A stretch of DNA of 64,000 nt, from positions 55,813-119,812 of the forward strand of contig JAJFGA010000055.1 of assembly GCA_021776375.1 (NCBI GenBank), read 5' to 3'. Both the position numbers and the translations under genes were made by a program. The notes beneath the pieces were generated by a model. It did not search any database and was not told the DNA's origin. It saw only the letters and a list, made by a program, of their open reading frames with translations. Origin of the DNA: Hyphococcus sp. (lineage in GTDB: Bacteria; Pseudomonadota; Alphaproteobacteria; Caulobacterales; Parvularculaceae). Positions 1 through 9,906 of the stretch are shown here, piece after piece; position 1 is the stretch's first letter, and each line of letters starts with the position of its first letter.

Positions 1-1490
1 CCATCCTCATCGGCGAATGCCGCCGATTTCAACGATGCTAAGGTTTGCGATGTCAGTCTGAAAGGTGGTGCTGGCATTTTGTTAGCCTCGTCTAGCAGCG
101 CCAGCAACCGTATATAATTTGCCAGGCCTCGCTCGTGGGTTTCCCCATAACCTTTGATCAGACGTTGCAGTCCGGCGACCTCGCAAGCGAGTGCATAATC
201 GTCGCGTGCTGTCATTTCAATTCTCATAAGCCAATCATCGATGCGGGCTTGTTCAATCTTAAAGCGGTAACTACTGCGGCGAACAAATTTCAACCCACTC
301 AAAAAGGAGAGTAGTAAAAACCCGTGCAGTTTTGTCGACGGAATGCGCCGCCCTTTTTTGAAAAAAACACCGAACCCTTTTCGCAAAGTCGGCGTTGAAA
401 GTATTTTTTTCCCGAGCCATGCGGGCGCGAGATCGCATATCTCCTCAATTCGAGGGTGCATATAGTCACTCACGTGAACTATCTGCCCGGTTTCAGCACG
501 GACATCAGCGCGGAACCGCTCAAACCGGCTCGCCCGGGTTTTCAGATCGGCGACACGGATCGTGTCCTCATACGCCATCCACAAGGCAAGGTGCTTGGCA
601 ACGTCGCACGTCAGCCGCCAACCACGCCGCAACCCGTCACATTTTTCATCAAGGGCGCGAATGCACGCCATGCGATCAAGATATAAATCCGCGTAACGTA
701 CGTCTTGATAGTCAACGAGTTTTTTTAAGCCTTCTGTCAATGTGAACTGGACGGAGTTTGGAAACTCGCGAGTCATGCGCTGCAAAAGGCCACTACCCGC
801 GGTGGACGCAGAGGCTTTCTTGGCGCCTGCCGTCGATAAAGGCGGTGTGCTTGCGGCGCCGTCGCTAGGCGCATTAGCGTAACCCACCTCAAAACCGGCA
901 AGATTGCTGTCTACCGCGCGCTCAGAGTGGCGAATGGTTTCTTCAAAGGCGCTCTTGGCGAAAGGCAAGGCGCCCGACCTGGCAAGGGCGCCGAACATCA
1001 CCGCGCTAATCGCGGCGTCAGCAGACGCGGCCGCAGCTTCCATATCATCAAGGATAAACCGGCTCGCGACCGTTTGCCCCACCATGATGATGTCTTCAGC
1101 GTCCTGTCGGCCATCGCCGAGATGAATCTTTTCCGCAATCGCATAAACACGATGGCTTGACGCAATCAGCGTTGTCTCACCAGTGACAAATCCGCGGGTG
1201 ATCGCACGCCCCGCCTCCATAATCTCGAGCGCCAAAACGATATCCACATCGCCCGGCACTGGCATCAATGCAAAAACCGGAACACTTTTTTGCGCTAGCG
1301 TCGAGCCTTGCGGGAACACCTCAATATAATAAACCGTGGCGCCGGTGCGCTGAGCGACGCCAGGCACAGATGTTGATTGCGCAATATAACCGGAACGCTC
1401 TGCAAGCTTGACAATCCAGCCGGCCAAGACCCCGCCGCCCTGTCCGCCTAAGGCGTTAATGGAAATCTTAATCGGACGCGGCTTTGTCAT
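1..1490 (-). CDS. iorB: Indolepyruvate ferredoxin oxidoreductase, subunit beta (partial)
   Basis: This minus-strand frame stays open from an ATG at 1490 to the window edge, giving 496 codons with the C-terminus missing. The start reads MTKPRPIKISINALGGQGGG, the glycine-rich opening of the gamma/beta domain of 2-oxoacid:acceptor oxidoreductases. The C-terminal half contains a stretch ending KGYGETHERGLANY, which I associate with the DUF6537 extension of alphaproteobacterial IorB. The ATG is 2 bases after the iorA stop, so the two are translationally coupled. With IorA it should convert arylpyruvates, made by transamination of Trp, Phe and Tyr, to arylacetyl-CoA while reducing ferredoxin in the cytoplasm. 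The family call is firm; the exact substrate range is inferred. Confidence 0.88.
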   Translation of the reverse strand, partial: MTKPRPIKISINALGGQGGGVLAGWIVKLAERSGYIAQSTSVPGVAQRTGATVYYIEVFPQGSTLAQKSVPVFALMPVPGDVDIVLALEIMEAGRAITRGFVTGETTLIASSHRVYAIAEKIHLGDGRQDAEDIIMVGQTVASRFILDDMEAAAASADAAISAVMFGALARSGALPFAKSAFEETIRHSERAVDSNLAGFEVGYANAPSDGAASTPPLSTAGAKKASASTAGSGLLQRMTREFPNSVQFTLTEGLKKLVDYQDVRYADLYLDRMACIRALDEKCDGLRRGWRLTCDVAKHLALWMAYEDTIRVADLKTRASRFERFRADVRAETGQIVHVSDYMHPRIEEICDLAPAWLGKKILSTPTLRKGFGVFFKKGRRIPSTKLHGFLLLSFLSGLKFVRRSSYRFKIEQARIDDWLMRIEMTARDDYALACEVAGLQRLIKGYGETHERGLANYIRLLALLDEANKMPAPPFRLTSQTLASLKSAAFADED

Positions 1491-1492
1491 CG

Positions 1493-3643
1493 TCACGCGC
1501 CAAACGTATATTTTGCGCGGGCATACTCGCCGCGTTTTTGAAAAAAGCCTATGACCGCGCTTCGAACAGACGCCAATACCTTATCAACAACCGACGGGTT
1601 ATAAATGAGTTCGGCGCGGTAGAAAGATGGACACAACACCGCCGCATGGGCGTTTTCTCCGCAGACGCCGCAGCCAACACAGTCATTGTTGACGTAGGCG
1701 ACAGGATCCTCGCGCAGTGGATCAGGATTATCTTTCAGAGTCAGCGACGGACACCCCGAGAGCCGTATACAAGCGTGATCACCGGTGCATGTATCGGGAT
1801 CAACACCATAACGCACACGCACAACGCGCTTGCCATTATGTATTGCCTTGTTGCGGAGCGGGATTTCGCGGCGCTGTCGATTGAGCATGCACTCCGATTG
1901 CGCGATGATGACCTTCGGCCCTTTTTTTTGCGTCGTCATCGCGTCTTTCAGGGTCTTTTTCATGGCGCCGATATCGTAAGTGTTGACCTCTTTCAACCAC
2001 TCAACGCCAATGCCGCGCACCGCCTTTGCTATCGGATTATTGGTGTGTTTTGTTTTATGACCTGCGCGCGATGACAAGATATCCTGACCTCCCGTCGCAG
2101 CGGCGTATCCATTATCGATGATGATCAGCACATTATCATTGCGATTGAAAACCGCGCTACCGACACCGCTTGTCAGGCCGTTATGCCAAAAGCCGCCATC
2201 GCCCATAATAGAGATGGTGCGCTTCAAGGCGGCGGTATTGAAGGCCGACGCGCCGGACCAGCCAAGACCATACCCCATGGTCGTATTGCCAATATCAAAC
2301 GGCGGCAATATTGAAAACAGATGGCAACCGATGTCACAGCTAACGTGGAATTTTCCAATATCTTTTTGCAAAAGCTTCATGGCGGAGAAAACTGGGCGCT
2401 CGGGACAACCCGTGCAAAATCCCGCCGGGCGCTGCGGCACGATTTCCGCAATTGTTTTTTGCCCGTCAGGCGGCAAGGGTAACCTGGCGCCGCGGGAGTT
2501 CACGGCAACCAGCGACGGCGCATAGGCGTCAAAGAATTTCTGCAACCCTTCTAAAATGACCTGACCTGTATATTCACCAGCCCGCGGCAAAACGTGTTTG
2601 CCGACGACTTTTGCCTGAATATCTGCATTGCGCAGGATAGTATTCAGCGCCTGCTCGATATAGTCCGGCTGCCCCTCTTCGATGATCAGCACGGCTTTTT
2701 TATCGAGACAAAAGTCTTTTACTTCGTCCTCAATCAACGGGTATGTGACATTGAGACAATAAATAGGAATTCTGGTTTCGCCAAAGCAATCGGACAATCC
2801 GGCAAGCTCCAGCGCGCGGATCAGTGTGTTGTAAAGGCCGCCCTGAACGATGACGCCAACGTCACCCGCGACGCCGCCAAGAAATTCGTTGAGATGATGG
2901 CTCTTGATATACTCTACAGCGGCCGGCCAGCGATGTTTCACCTTCTCAATTTCATGAACGAAATTTGATGGCGGCAACACCACGCGGTCGTAATCACGGA
3001 CCGGGTTTTCCATGGCGTCGCGCAATGTGAATGCCGGCGCGACATTGTCCTTGGCTGTAAGTGATCCGTAGACGTGACAGGCGCGAATACGCAACTCCAG
3101 CATGACCGGCGTGTTGGACGCCTCCGACAGCTGAAAGCCCTTCTCAACCATATCAACGATCGATGTCAGGTTGGGTCGGGGATCGAGGAGCCACATTTGC
3201 GACTTCATCGCGAAGGCGTGCGTGCGCTCCTGCATGATAGAAGAGCCTTCACCATAATCTTCACCGACTATGACCAAAGCCCCGCCCCTGACGCCGCTCG
3301 AGGCCACGCTCGCCAATGCATCTGAGGCGACATTGGTGCCGACTGTAGATTTCCAGGTCACAGCGCCGCGCAACGGGTAGTTGACGGAGGCGGCAAGCAT
3401 CGCGCCAGCTGCGGCTTCGCTGGCGCTGGCCTCAAAATGTACGCTCAGCTCACTGAGAATGCCTTGCGCGTCAGCAAGTACGTCCATCAGGTGGGAAATT
3501 GGCGCGCCCTGATATCCACCGACATAAGAGACGCCTGACTGCAACAATGCTTTCGTGACAGCGAGAATCCCCTCACCGCGAAAAATCTCTCCGCTCCCGA
3601 TGTGGAGATGCTCAACTTCCTTCGCGAAGGATCGCTCAGCCAT
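1493..3643 (-). CDS. iorA: Indolepyruvate ferredoxin oxidoreductase, subunit alpha
   Basis: The 716-residue protein has the full IorA layout: an N-terminal pyrimidine-binding domain, a TPP-binding domain with GDGGFWHNGL followed by a downstream DNG, and a C-terminal ferredoxin domain with the cysteines of CTGDHACIRLSGC and CVGCGVC...CP that hold two iron-sulfur clusters. The length is slightly above classic archaeal IorA, as usual for proteobacteria. It catalyses CoA-dependent oxidative decarboxylation of indolepyruvate and related arylpyruvates. iorB follows 2 bases after its stop. An AT-rich gap of 128 bp separates it from the upstream transporter gene, so iorAB may have its own promoter as well as read-through. 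Confidence 0.95.
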   Translation of the reverse strand: MAERSFAKEVEHLHIGSGEIFRGEGILAVTKALLQSGVSYVGGYQGAPISHLMDVLADAQGILSELSVHFEASASEAAAGAMLAASVNYPLRGAVTWKSTVGTNVASDALASVASSGVRGGALVIVGEDYGEGSSIMQERTHAFAMKSQMWLLDPRPNLTSIVDMVEKGFQLSEASNTPVMLELRIRACHVYGSLTAKDNVAPAFTLRDAMENPVRDYDRVVLPPSNFVHEIEKVKHRWPAAVEYIKSHHLNEFLGGVAGDVGVIVQGGLYNTLIRALELAGLSDCFGETRIPIYCLNVTYPLIEDEVKDFCLDKKAVLIIEEGQPDYIEQALNTILRNADIQAKVVGKHVLPRAGEYTGQVILEGLQKFFDAYAPSLVAVNSRGARLPLPPDGQKTIAEIVPQRPAGFCTGCPERPVFSAMKLLQKDIGKFHVSCDIGCHLFSILPPFDIGNTTMGYGLGWSGASAFNTAALKRTISIMGDGGFWHNGLTSGVGSAVFNRNDNVLIIIDNGYAAATGGQDILSSRAGHKTKHTNNPIAKAVRGIGVEWLKEVNTYDIGAMKKTLKDAMTTQKKGPKVIIAQSECMLNRQRREIPLRNKAIHNGKRVVRVRYGVDPDTCTGDHACIRLSGCPSLTLKDNPDPLREDPVAYVNNDCVGCGVCGENAHAAVLCPSFYRAELIYNPSVVDKVLASVRSAVIGFFQKRGEYARAKYTFGA

Positions 3644-3771
3644 GTCGCCTCATTCCCACGCCCGATAAGGGGGCGCCAAAGGATGTCGATGAGCTTGCCT
3701 TATTTTACTTTACTTTTCAATTGATAATCAGAATTTTGACACTTCAGCGTAATTTTCCGCGTTTGTGAGCC

Positions 3772-5127
3772 CTATTTCCACAAAGCGATCAGAATAATCG
3801 CGGCGGGAACAATTAGTCTCAGACCCCATAGCCAGAACTTTTCCAAGCCCGCCGGCATCCCCAGCTTTCCTTTCAGATTACGACCAACAACCCAGCCCGT
3901 GAACAGCGCGATCATCAATCCGTTAAAAGGCAGTAATATGCTGGCAATCGTGAAATCCATGACGTCAAAAATATTCTTGTCGCCATAGCCAGGCAAGAAA
4001 TTCAGTGGGGTAAGTTCATTCCAGATATTAAAAGACAACAACGCCGCAATACCCAGCATCCACGCAGCACAACCCGCGACCAGCGTTGCGCGGATGCGAG
4101 TGAAATTACGCCGCTCTTCGAGCCAGGCAACCACCGGTTCCAGCGTCCCTACGCCCGTAGTGAAAGCGGCAAAAAACAACAGAACAAAAAAAACAGCGCC
4201 AATAACGCCACCGCCCGCCATCTGCCCGAAAACCGTAGGCAAAGTGACGAACAACAATCCTGGCCCGCCCGCTGGATCGAGCCCATGGGCAAATACAAAA
4301 GGAAATATAATGAACCCCGCCAGCAATGCGACCGCCGTGTCGACGAAACAAATCATCGCCACAGCGCGTGTGAGTGAGACATCTTCGGAGACATAAGCGC
4401 CATAGGTAATCATCACTCCGACGCCTATCGCCAGTGAGAAAAAAGCCTGGCCCATTGCCAGAACCACGGCCTTACCTGTCACAGCGGAAAAATCAGGTTG
4501 TAAGAGAAAGGTCGCAGCGCTCTTCATATCGGCTGTCAACACAGCATAGGCCAGCAAGCCGATCAGCAAAACGAATAACGCAGGCATTAACACCTTTGAC
4601 AACCGCTCAATACCGCCCTGCACACCCCGCATCAGAACGCCCATAACACCGATCATGAACAGGCTGTGGGTCGCCAGAAGGCGCGCAGGGTTGCCCAACA
4701 TATTATCGAATTGCGTTTGCGCTGTCTCTCCGTCGGGTTGGCCAGCATGCCCCATCAGGCCGGTTGCAGCAAAATCAACAACCCAACCTCCAACAACTGA
4801 ATAATAGGCGATGCCGGCGAACGGAATAAAAACGCTCATGATACCGATTATCATCCAGAACCGGTTGGCTCGGTTTCGTGAAATTAGAGATTTTATGGCA
4901 TGTACCGCGCTGCCGCCACCTTCCCGGCCCAGCGCCAGCTCAGCCAGCATGATCGGCAAACCGATGATGAGAACGCAGACAATGTAGATCAGAACAAAAG
5001 CGCCCCCGCCATTTTCTCCGGCCAAAAATGGAAATCGCCAAAGATTGCCCAACCCGACAGCGGCCCCAGCCGTAGCCAGAATAAACCCAAAACCTGATGA
5101 CCAGGTCTTCGTGCGCGCTTTCGCCAT
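3772..5127 (-). CDS. Sodium-dependent amino acid transporter, NSS/SNF family
   Basis: The 451-residue membrane protein begins with the NSS signature: WSSGFGFILATAGAAVGLGN then LWRFPF, where the unwound TM1 binds Na+ and substrate. About eleven hydrophobic segments follow, ending in a short basic-poor tail, which matches bacterial eleven- to twelve-helix members such as TnaT and LeuT relatives. It imports an amino acid with Na+ across the inner membrane. The gene lies between a CDGSH-cupin gene (26 bp upstream) and iorAB (128 bp downstream), which suggests the cargo is an aromatic amino acid for the indolepyruvate route. The substrate is inferred from context only. Confidence 0.9.
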   Translation of the reverse strand: MAKARTKTWSSGFGFILATAGAAVGLGNLWRFPFLAGENGGGAFVLIYIVCVLIIGLPIMLAELALGREGGGSAVHAIKSLISRNRANRFWMIIGIMSVFIPFAGIAYYSVVGGWVVDFAATGLMGHAGQPDGETAQTQFDNMLGNPARLLATHSLFMIGVMGVLMRGVQGGIERLSKVLMPALFVLLIGLLAYAVLTADMKSAATFLLQPDFSAVTGKAVVLAMGQAFFSLAIGVGVMITYGAYVSEDVSLTRAVAMICFVDTAVALLAGFIIFPFVFAHGLDPAGGPGLLFVTLPTVFGQMAGGGVIGAVFFVLLFFAAFTTGVGTLEPVVAWLEERRNFTRIRATLVAGCAAWMLGIAALLSFNIWNELTPLNFLPGYGDKNIFDVMDFTIASILLPFNGLMIALFTGWVVGRNLKGKLGMPAGLEKFWLWGLRLIVPAAIILIALWK

Positions 5128-5153
5128 TTGATCCCTTCAGCTGCAGAGCAGCA

Positions 5154-6218
5154 CTAATAATTGATCGCCGGGCTTCCCGCAGGGTAAAAAACACCCATCA
5201 ACCGCATCCCCTCATTTGATGTGCATTCAAGAGAATGTCCCTGACGCGGCGGTAAATAAATCACATCGCCGGGGCTGACCGGCGCGCGGCAATTTTCAGT
5301 CCACATCATGCCCTCGCCAGACAGTATCACAATGGCTTCTTCATAAAGGTGGCGATGAAAAGCCGCCCGCGACAATGGCACCTCGCCAATGAACTGGGTC
5401 ACTTGTGTTGACCCAACCCGATTATCCACAAGCACCTGGTAAAAACGATCCGCCATCACATTAGTTTTTGTGTGATCGACGCTAACACGACGTTCAGGGA
5501 ATTGCTGATCAAAAGAGCCCGTGGGCTGATCCGACCAAAGCACGGCTTCAGCATGTGGGCAGATCGCCGCCACAATCTGCAGGTCTTGTGCAGCTTCAAT
5601 ACGAAACGCCTCCCCCATGCGGATAAAAATACCTGTTTCCGGCGTCGCTTCAAAAGCCGTATCTTCGATGTGTACGACACCCTTTCCAGAAATCACGAAG
5701 AGCACTGTGTCGGAGCATTTGTGCTGGCGCCATGGCGAGCAACCCTGCGTAACGGCAAAACGACATAAGCTGAGATCTTCAGCGCCATCCACGTGTGCTA
5801 TCAATGACAACACCGACAGCGCGCCTTTGTGCGTCGCAGCGGCAAAATCAGGCGTCAAAACATAAGCGCCGCCATCCAGCAAAGCCTTGCCCGTCGCACC
5901 TCCATTGCGCGCGACTAGTTTTGCAGCCTTCATGGCGGTGATTTCCGCCTCCGACGCCTCCTCATAAGTATCCTGCAAATTATTATGGGCGCCGTCGCAA
6001 TAGGGGCCGCTGCGGGTGTGTTTGCAGCCGCAGAGTAAAATATCTTCAGTTTTTGCGGCCGTAAATAGAACTGGCTTAAACACGGTATTGCTGTGCGATC
6101 CATCGCAAAAGGGTTGGGCCTTGCTTCGCCCGCAGGCGCACCACGCATAGCGATTTCCCTGTTTCACAGGAACCAGATAAGGTTTCGGCTTCGCGATTAC
6201 AGGCTCGTCATTACTCAT
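5154..6218 (-). CDS. Twin CDGSH iron-sulfur domain fused to a bicupin
   Basis: The N-terminus carries two CDGSH motifs with complete ligand sets: C27, C29, C38, H42 (CACGRSKAQPFCDGSH) and C63, C65, C74, H78 (CGCKHTRSGPYCDGAH). Each should hold a [2Fe-2S] cluster. Residues from about 110 to the end look like two cupin barrels: a first around FAVTQGCSPWRQHKCSDTVL and a second around PLSRAAFHRHLYEEAIVILS with PGDVIYLPPRQGHSLE. The second keeps a His/Glu set consistent with metal binding. The 354-residue combination is unusual. It is first in a run with the NSS transporter and iorAB, so an electron-transfer or aromatic-ring role is conceivable, but no reaction can be assigned. Confidence 0.8.
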   Translation of the reverse strand: MSNDEPVIAKPKPYLVPVKQGNRYAWCACGRSKAQPFCDGSHSNTVFKPVLFTAAKTEDILLCGCKHTRSGPYCDGAHNNLQDTYEEASEAEITAMKAAKLVARNGGATGKALLDGGAYVLTPDFAAATHKGALSVLSLIAHVDGAEDLSLCRFAVTQGCSPWRQHKCSDTVLFVISGKGVVHIEDTAFEATPETGIFIRMGEAFRIEAAQDLQIVAAICPHAEAVLWSDQPTGSFDQQFPERRVSVDHTKTNVMADRFYQVLVDNRVGSTQVTQFIGEVPLSRAAFHRHLYEEAIVILSGEGMMWTENCRAPVSPGDVIYLPPRQGHSLECTSNEGMRLMGVFYPAGSPAINY

Positions 6219-6457
6219 GTCTTTCTTCCGTCGCTATAGTCGCGTTTATGCGGCCGGCGCTATCAAATCAGTGAAACACTTCGCCGGCCTGCACCATAAA
6301 TACGTCAGAATCTCATAAATGGTAGGGACCGTTGGGTCATTCGATGGAGGACCGAGCTCTTTTGGTCCTTGTGCGACATTCAGCGGCAGTTATTTGAATG
6401 ACCTAAAGCGCCCCGAGAGTGGCCATTCGTTGGGTTTTCACTTAAAATAATTTCATT

Positions 6458-7234
6458 ATGAAAGCAGTGATTCTTGCGGGTGGATTGGGCACCCGATTGG
6501 CAGAAGAGACCAATGTAAAACCAAAACCCATGGTTGAAATTGGTGGCAAGCCAATTCTCTGGCACATATTCAAAATATACGCGAGCCATGGCATCACCGA
6601 TTTTGTCCTTTGTCTGGGTTACAAAGGCTACGTGATCAAGGAGTATTTTGCCAATTACTTCCTGCATTCGTCGGATGTTACTTTCGACCTCGCAAACAAC
6701 AGCATGGAAGTCCACCACAAGAAATCAGAACCCTGGAAAGTCACGCTAATCGATACCGGCGAAGAGACCATGATTGGCGGGCGCATCAAACGCATCATCG
6801 ACTATGTCAAGGATGACGATAGTTTTTGCCTGACCTATGGCGACGGGGTTTCGGATATCGATATCAGCGCGCTGATCAAGTTTCATAAGCAGGAAAAACG
6901 CCTCGCGACCGTGACCGGCGTGCAGCCGCCGGGCCGGTTTGGCGCCATCGATTTCGAGGGCGGTAAAGTGACAGGCTTTAAAGAAAAACCCCAGGGTGAC
7001 GGCGGCTGGATCAATGGCGGTTTTTTTGTGCTCTCGCCCAAGGTCGTCGACTACATAGATGGTGACGCCACCGTTTGGGAAAAGGAACCGATGGAAAACC
7101 TGGCCCATGACGGCGAATTGTCGGTATATTTACACGATGGATTCTGGCATCCGATGGATACCTTGCGTGACAAACGGTATTTGGAATCGCTGTGGAAATC
7201 CAAAAAAGCCCCGTGGAAATTGTGGCAGGATTGA
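6458..7234 (+). CDS. rfbF: Glucose-1-phosphate cytidylyltransferase
   Basis: The 258-residue protein opens with [20 protein letters not shown] and [16 protein letters not shown], the nucleotide-binding signature and Lys motif of sugar-nucleotide transferases. [11 protein letters not shown] and the [31 protein letters not shown] region are specific to the CDP-glucose branch, and length equals the family norm. It makes CDP-glucose from glucose-1-phosphate and CTP. It starts a plus-strand run of five sugar genes. There is no convincing Shine-Dalgarno in front of the ATG. Usually the next gene is a CDP-glucose 4,6-dehydratase; that gene is not found in this window. Confidence 0.92.
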   Translation: MKAVILAGGLGTRLAEETNVKPKPMVEIGGKPILWHIFKIYASHGITDFVLCLGYKGYVIKEYFANYFLHSSDVTFDLANNSMEVHHKKSEPWKVTLIDTGEETMIGGRIKRIIDYVKDDDSFCLTYGDGVSDIDISALIKFHKQEKRLATVTGVQPPGRFGAIDFEGGKVTGFKEKPQGDGGWINGGFFVLSPKVVDYIDGDATVWEKEPMENLAHDGELSVYLHDGFWHPMDTLRDKRYLESLWKSKKAPWKLWQD

Positions 7235-7300
7235 CGCTGCGATACGTTTTTACCTGATATTAGCGCAGACTGCGGATAATGCCTTGATGGTGGAGCATTC

Positions 7301-8338
7301 ATGAAGATACTGATTACTGGAAACATGGGTTACATAGGCCCCGTGCTTTACCGCGAACTCCGCAAGAGCTATCCCGACGCGGAAATTTGGGGATTTGACA
7401 ACGGCTACTTCGCCCATTGCCTGACCAACGCCGCTTCGCTGCCGGAACGCGAAATCAACCAGCAGATATTCGGCGACATGCGTGAATTCCCCATGGAAGT
7501 ACTCGATGACATTGATGCGCTGGTGCATCTCGGCGCCATTTCCAATGACCCGATGGGCAATCAATATGAAGCGGTGACCAATGCGATCAACGACACAGCT
7601 AGTAAGGCGATCGCATGCGCAGCGAAAGAGCGGGGCGTAAAGTCATTTGTTTTTGCATCGAGCTGTAGCATGTACGGGGAAGCCGACGGTGACGCCAAAA
7701 CTGAACAAGATAAGTTAAATCCGTTGACCGCCTACGCACGCTCGAAAGTGGCCATGGAAAAGGAACTCAAGCAACTGGCGACGCCTGAATTCAAAGTCAC
7801 CGCGCTGCGCTTCGCGACCGCCTGCGGTATGTCGCCACGACTGAGGCTCGACCTTGTGCTGAACGATTTTGTCGCCTGTGCGATGACCACCGGCAAGATC
7901 ACCGTGTTGAGCGATGGCTCGCCTTGGCGGCCGTTGATCCACGTCAAAGACATGTCACGTGCGCTGGCTTGGGGGCTGGGCCGGAACGAGGGCCACGATT
8001 TTGTCGCTGTCAACGCCGGCAGCAATCACTGGAACTATCAAATCAAGGACCTGGCGCAGAAGGTGGCGGAACTGGTTCCGGACACGGAAGTCTCGATAAA
8101 CACCGAAGCGCCGCCCGACAAACGGTCCTATCGGGTCAACTTTGGGCTATACGAAAAGTTAGCGCCTGCGCATCAACCGCAGGTGGATATCGATCAAGCC
8201 GTGCTCGAATTGAAAGAGGGTTTGCAGGGCATGAACTTCGCCGATGGCGACTTCCGCGAATCGAACTGGATGCGCCTCAAGATGCTCGAGTCACACATCC
8301 GGGATGGCTCGCTTTCGACCGATTTAAAGTGGATATAA
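7301..8338 (+). CDS. NAD-dependent sugar epimerase/dehydratase (extended SDR)
   Basis: The 345-residue extended SDR has the NAD-binding motif TGNMGYIG (residues 6-13), a catalytic serine in ASSCSMYGE and the Tyr-Lys pair of YARSK. The SSCSMYG sequence is of the 4-epimerase/reductase type rather than the T-D-E motif of 4,6-dehydratases. Such SDRs commonly accompany rfbF in O-antigen clusters. It lies 66 bp after rfbF and 63 bp before an RmlC-type epimerase, so it probably acts on a CDP- or dTDP-linked hexose. The exact substrate cannot be read from the sequence. Confidence 0.85.
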   Translation: MKILITGNMGYIGPVLYRELRKSYPDAEIWGFDNGYFAHCLTNAASLPEREINQQIFGDMREFPMEVLDDIDALVHLGAISNDPMGNQYEAVTNAINDTASKAIACAAKERGVKSFVFASSCSMYGEADGDAKTEQDKLNPLTAYARSKVAMEKELKQLATPEFKVTALRFATACGMSPRLRLDLVLNDFVACAMTTGKITVLSDGSPWRPLIHVKDMSRALAWGLGRNEGHDFVAVNAGSNHWNYQIKDLAQKVAELVPDTEVSINTEAPPDKRSYRVNFGLYEKLAPAHQPQVDIDQAVLELKEGLQGMNFADGDFRESNWMRLKMLESHIRDGSLSTDLKWI

Positions 8339-8401
8339 ATAAACCCTGCTTACTACCATACACGCAAACGCGTCAGTGATGATCAGATCAGGAACTTTGA
8401 A

Positions 8402-8968
8402 TTGAAATTTATTGAATCGCCACTGAAGGGCGCCCACACAGTCGAACTTGAAAAACGCGGCGATGACCGCGGTTTTTTTGCGCGGTTTTTTTGTACCGAG
8501 GAATTTGCAGCGGAGGGCCTCACGAATTCCTTTGCGCAGATCAACAACTCGCTCACCGGCAAGAAGGGCACGCTGCGCGGCATGCACTACCAGTTGGCGC
8601 CATCCGCGGAAGTCAAAGTGGTGCGCTGTATCAGCGGCGCCTTGTTCGACGTCATCCTCGACCTCAGGCCGGATTCACCAACCTTCGGCAAGTGGTTCGG
8701 AGAAACTCTAAGCGCCGAAAACCGCTTGATGATGTACTGTCCCAAGGGGTTTGCCCACGGCTTCATCACACTCGAGGAAAACACCGAAGCCTTATACCTG
8801 GTGTCGGATCCATATGCTCCCGAGTTTGAACGCGGCATCCGCTTCAACGATCCCAAATTCAACATTGAATGGCCAATCGAACCGCTGGAAATTTCGGACA
8901 AGGACAAAAGCTGGCCGGATTTCGACCCTGAATGGCATGGCGTCGACACGTTCAGGGGCTTTGAGTGA
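8402..8968 (+). CDS. rfbC: dTDP-4-dehydrorhamnose 3,5-epimerase family protein
   Basis: The 188-residue cupin-fold protein matches RmlC: an FxDxRG-like HTVELEKRGDDRGFFAR start, the catalytic His in TLRGMHYQ, and CPKGFAHGF near residue 118. The reading frame has no ATG near the conserved N-terminus; a TTG at 8402, preceded by CAGGAAC, is the best start. It overlaps the next gene by 4 bp (ATGA type). With rmlB and rmlD 8 kb to the right it could complete dTDP-rhamnose synthesis, but its position in an rfbF block also allows a CDP-sugar 3- or 5-epimerase. The family is sure; the symbol is the conventional one and the substrate is less sure. Confidence 0.85.
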   Translation: MKFIESPLKGAHTVELEKRGDDRGFFARFFCTEEFAAEGLTNSFAQINNSLTGKKGTLRGMHYQLAPSAEVKVVRCISGALFDVILDLRPDSPTFGKWFGETLSAENRLMMYCPKGFAHGFITLEENTEALYLVSDPYAPEFERGIRFNDPKFNIEWPIEPLEISDKDKSWPDFDPEWHGVDTFRGFE

Positions 8969-9906
8969 AAATCCTGATCACAGGCGGGAGTTCTTTTACC
9001 GGCTACTGGTTCATCAAGGAACTCGCCGCGGCTGGTCACGAGGTATTTGCTACTTTCACAAAATCAAGCGCCGATCAATATGATGATCTGCGCGCCCGCA
9101 GAATCAAAGAGAGCATCAAGCATTGCACCCCGGTGTGGAGCTGTGCTTTTGGCGATGAAGCATTTTTGAAACTAATCAAGCGGGAAAAGGGCTGGGATTT
9201 ACTGTGTCATCACGCCGCGTTCGTTCAGGGCTATAAAAGCATCGATTTCGATGTCATGGCCGCAGTCGAAGCCAACACCCATCATCTGAAAGATGTCCTC
9301 ACACAGATGGTCGATGTCGAGTGCGACAAGGTCTTATTAACCGGCAGCGTGTTTGAGCAGGATGAAGGCATGGGCGAGCAACCATTGCGGGCCTTCTCGC
9401 CATATGGGTTATCCAAAGGGCTCACGGCAGAGATATTCAGGTTCTGGTGTCGCCAACTGGGCGTCAAGCTGGCCCGATTCGTGATCCCGAATCCGGTTGG
9501 TCCGTATGAAGAAAAAAGATTTACCGCCTACCTGATCAATAACTGGCTCAACGACAAAACCCCCGCGGTGAATACGCCGGATTATGTGCGCGACAATATC
9601 CATGTGTCGCTGTTAGCGAAAACTTACCGCCAATTTGCCGAAGAGATTGCAGCCGGAACGAATAGACCCCAGATCAACCCTTGCGGTTACATCGAGTCTC
9701 AGGGCGCGTTCGCGCGGCGGCTTGCAACAGAAATGAAGACCCGCCTGAGTAAACCCTGTGAACTGGAATTAGCACGACAGACTGTCTTCGACGAACCCAG
9801 GATCCGGGTAAACTTCGATCAACCTGATATCGCAGCATTGGGGTTTGACGAGCGTGACGCCTGGGATCAAATGGCCAAATTTTATTTGCATAGCCAGGCC
9901 AAATGA
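8965..9906 (+). CDS. NAD-dependent epimerase/dehydratase (SDR), surface-sugar cluster
   Basis: The 313-residue extended SDR starts MKILITGGSSFTGYWFIKEL, a variant Rossmann glycine motif. The catalytic serine sits in LLTGSVFE and the Tyr-Lys pair in SPYGLSKG. Conservation in the substrate-binding half (ARFVIPNPVGPYEEKRFTAY, then TPDYVRDNIHV) is typical of sugar nucleotide reductases and epimerases. It overlaps rfbC by 4 bp upstream and the GT2 gene by 4 bp downstream, so the three genes are translationally coupled. It is probably the last nucleotide-sugar step before transfer by the GT2 enzyme; the reaction is not identified. Confidence 0.82.
   Translation: MKILITGGSSFTGYWFIKELAAAGHEVFATFTKSSADQYDDLRARRIKESIKHCTPVWSCAFGDEAFLKLIKREKGWDLLCHHAAFVQGYKSIDFDVMAAVEANTHHLKDVLTQMVDVECDKVLLTGSVFEQDEGMGEQPLRAFSPYGLSKGLTAEIFRFWCRQLGVKLARFVIPNPVGPYEEKRFTAYLINNWLNDKTPAVNTPDYVRDNIHVSLLAKTYRQFAEEIAAGTNRPQINPCGYIESQGAFARRLATEMKTRLSKPCELELARQTVFDEPRIRVNFDQPDIAALGFDERDAWDQMAKFYLHSQAK

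Noticed and set aside
1484..2074. Plus-strand open frame opposite iorA
   Set aside because: It lies within the IorA coding region and has no ribosome site or domain.
7301..8338. CDP-glucose 4,6-dehydratase
   Set aside because: The active-site region reads SSCSMYG rather than the Thr-Asp-Glu dehydratase motif, and the N-terminus differs from RfbG.
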